DNA from: Acridotheres tristis
Lineage: Eukaryota; Chordata; Aves; Passeriformes; Sturnidae
NCBI GenBank assembly: GCA_037013685.1
Contig: CM072919.1
Coordinates: 53,376,116 to 53,440,115, forward strand
Length of the DNA stretch: 64,000 bases
Direction: 5' to 3'
Shown: positions 62,846 to 64,000 of the stretch, in pieces
Position numbering within the stretch: the first letter of the stretch is position 1
Layout: the number at the start of each line of letters is the position of its first letter
Program-made: the position numbers and the translations under genes
Notes under the pieces: model-generated
What the model was told of the DNA's origin: nothing
Seen by the model: only the letters and a program-made list of their open reading frames with translations
Databases searched by the model: none

Positions 62846-64000
62846 TACCTTCAGCAAAGAGATGTATCTTTTGGCCCAAAATCAGAAATCAGTAAATTTT
62901 AGAATGAACAGAGACTGATTGATACAGCAGTGGCAAAATTTATTATAGTTCAGCACCAGCAGAAGACATTAAAAAAAAAGAAAAGGAATCTGATAACCTG
63001 CATGTTCTGTCTGTTTGTGGACCTGAGGGTAAGAAAGAAGTTGCTGCTTTTATCCCTGCTTTAGGATGGGTTTACAAGTTTTACACGTATCTTCATGTTT
63101 ACATCATACTGTCAAATCTCTAGACCTCTATGATTAAAAGGGCAGTCTCTTGCACAGTCCAAAAATATTACTTCTAAGATGACATTGTGCATGAGGCACA
63201 GGAAAATGTTCTGTGGTTCTTGTCATTCCTGATATCAAGTCAAATGATCTGTTGGTGCCTTTCTAGACAAAAAGTACTTCTCCATGGAGTGTTACTATGG
63301 TACTTTTAAGACCAAGGAGACAGGACACAAACTCAAAACAACTTTTGTAAGCTCTCCCAGAAAAACTAAGTAGTGAGTATCTAAACATAACAGGTTCAGC
63401 ACTAAGAGATAACAGATTAAGCACCTTCTCATTAGCTGTGATGGGTAACTCCAGACATTTACCTTTGTGAAAACTACATCCCAAAGGCTCCTATGAAGCA
63501 AGTTAATTCAGGTACAGTTGTGCAGGGTAATGCATCTTATATTCCCATAACAGCCTCGGAAATTCCATGATGTTTATAGTCGCTGGAATAGTTTCCTAAA
63601 TTCACTTCTGAACTGTACTTCAATCTGTTTGTTTATTTGATGTCTGGACAAGGGCTTTGATTTAAGTATTTGTTTTATTTAGCACCTGCACTGAAACATT
63701 AGTTATGTTGCGCTGAAGTGTTCCACATGTTTCTCTTATCTCAGACTAGTTAAGCAAGAGCATTCACACATTTCCTTAATCCCAGGCATCATAAATCCTT
63801 TACAAGATTTCTGTTTCATTGTTACTTCTCTCAGGGGCTTAGCAAAAACACTCAGCATGCACAATCCTTCTTTCCCAAGAGTCCACATGGCTTACAATAA
63901 ACCTCATTTTTGTCTTGTTCTGGAGGGTTTAGTAGTGTTGCAGATTATAAAGTCGGAGAGATGTGGTAGAGAAGAGCTGAAGTATTCTCCCAAATGGAGC
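62846..64000. other. Non-coding unique sequence
   Basis: Nothing recognised up to the window end. Confidence 0.45.

Overview
The window looks like non-coding DNA from a bird, most likely a songbird. No ordinary host protein-coding gene could be supported on either strand. The avian call rests on the repeats: about nine fragments of CR1 (chicken repeat 1) LINEs, most with the characteristic ATTCTATG/ATTCTGTG-type 3' end, and several endogenous retrovirus LTRs of families common in bird genomes. The family names come from my recognition of conserved sequence, not from a database search. The rest is AT-rich, single-copy-looking sequence typical of an intergenic region or a very large intron.

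Layout. 1-8.2 kb is unique sequence with an A/C-rich tract and then a purine-rich stretch. 8.2-9.1 kb holds a CR1 stub and a minus-strand LTR. 9.1-19.4 kb is unique, with small microsatellites. 19.4-23.1 kb has two minus-strand LTRs of different families; the second (about 1.46 kb) carries a CT-rich minisatellite and a GC-rich block. 25.9-39.9 kb is the CR1-rich part: two minus-strand 3' pieces, one plus-strand piece, and a long (about 1.8 kb) minus-strand copy that still shows broken reverse-transcriptase motifs. 44.0-50.3 kb contains two plus-strand solo LTRs with clear target-site duplications, one nested inside an older CR1, plus two short CR1 remnants. 53.5 kb has a 200-bp GGGAA/GGAAA array. 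54.84-55.16 kb is a CpG island with a 25-bp tandem repeat and is the best candidate for a host promoter. 55.2-64 kb is unique apart from one CR1 piece at 62.4 kb.

No genes act together here and I found no undescribed biological system. The points most worth a second look are the isolated CpG island, the nested LTR-in-CR1 insertion, and a set of unusually good short palindromes (12.6, 21.3, 32.3, 33.7 and 52.6 kb), several of which look like products of template-switch mutation. A few stretches resemble conserved non-coding elements by eye only.
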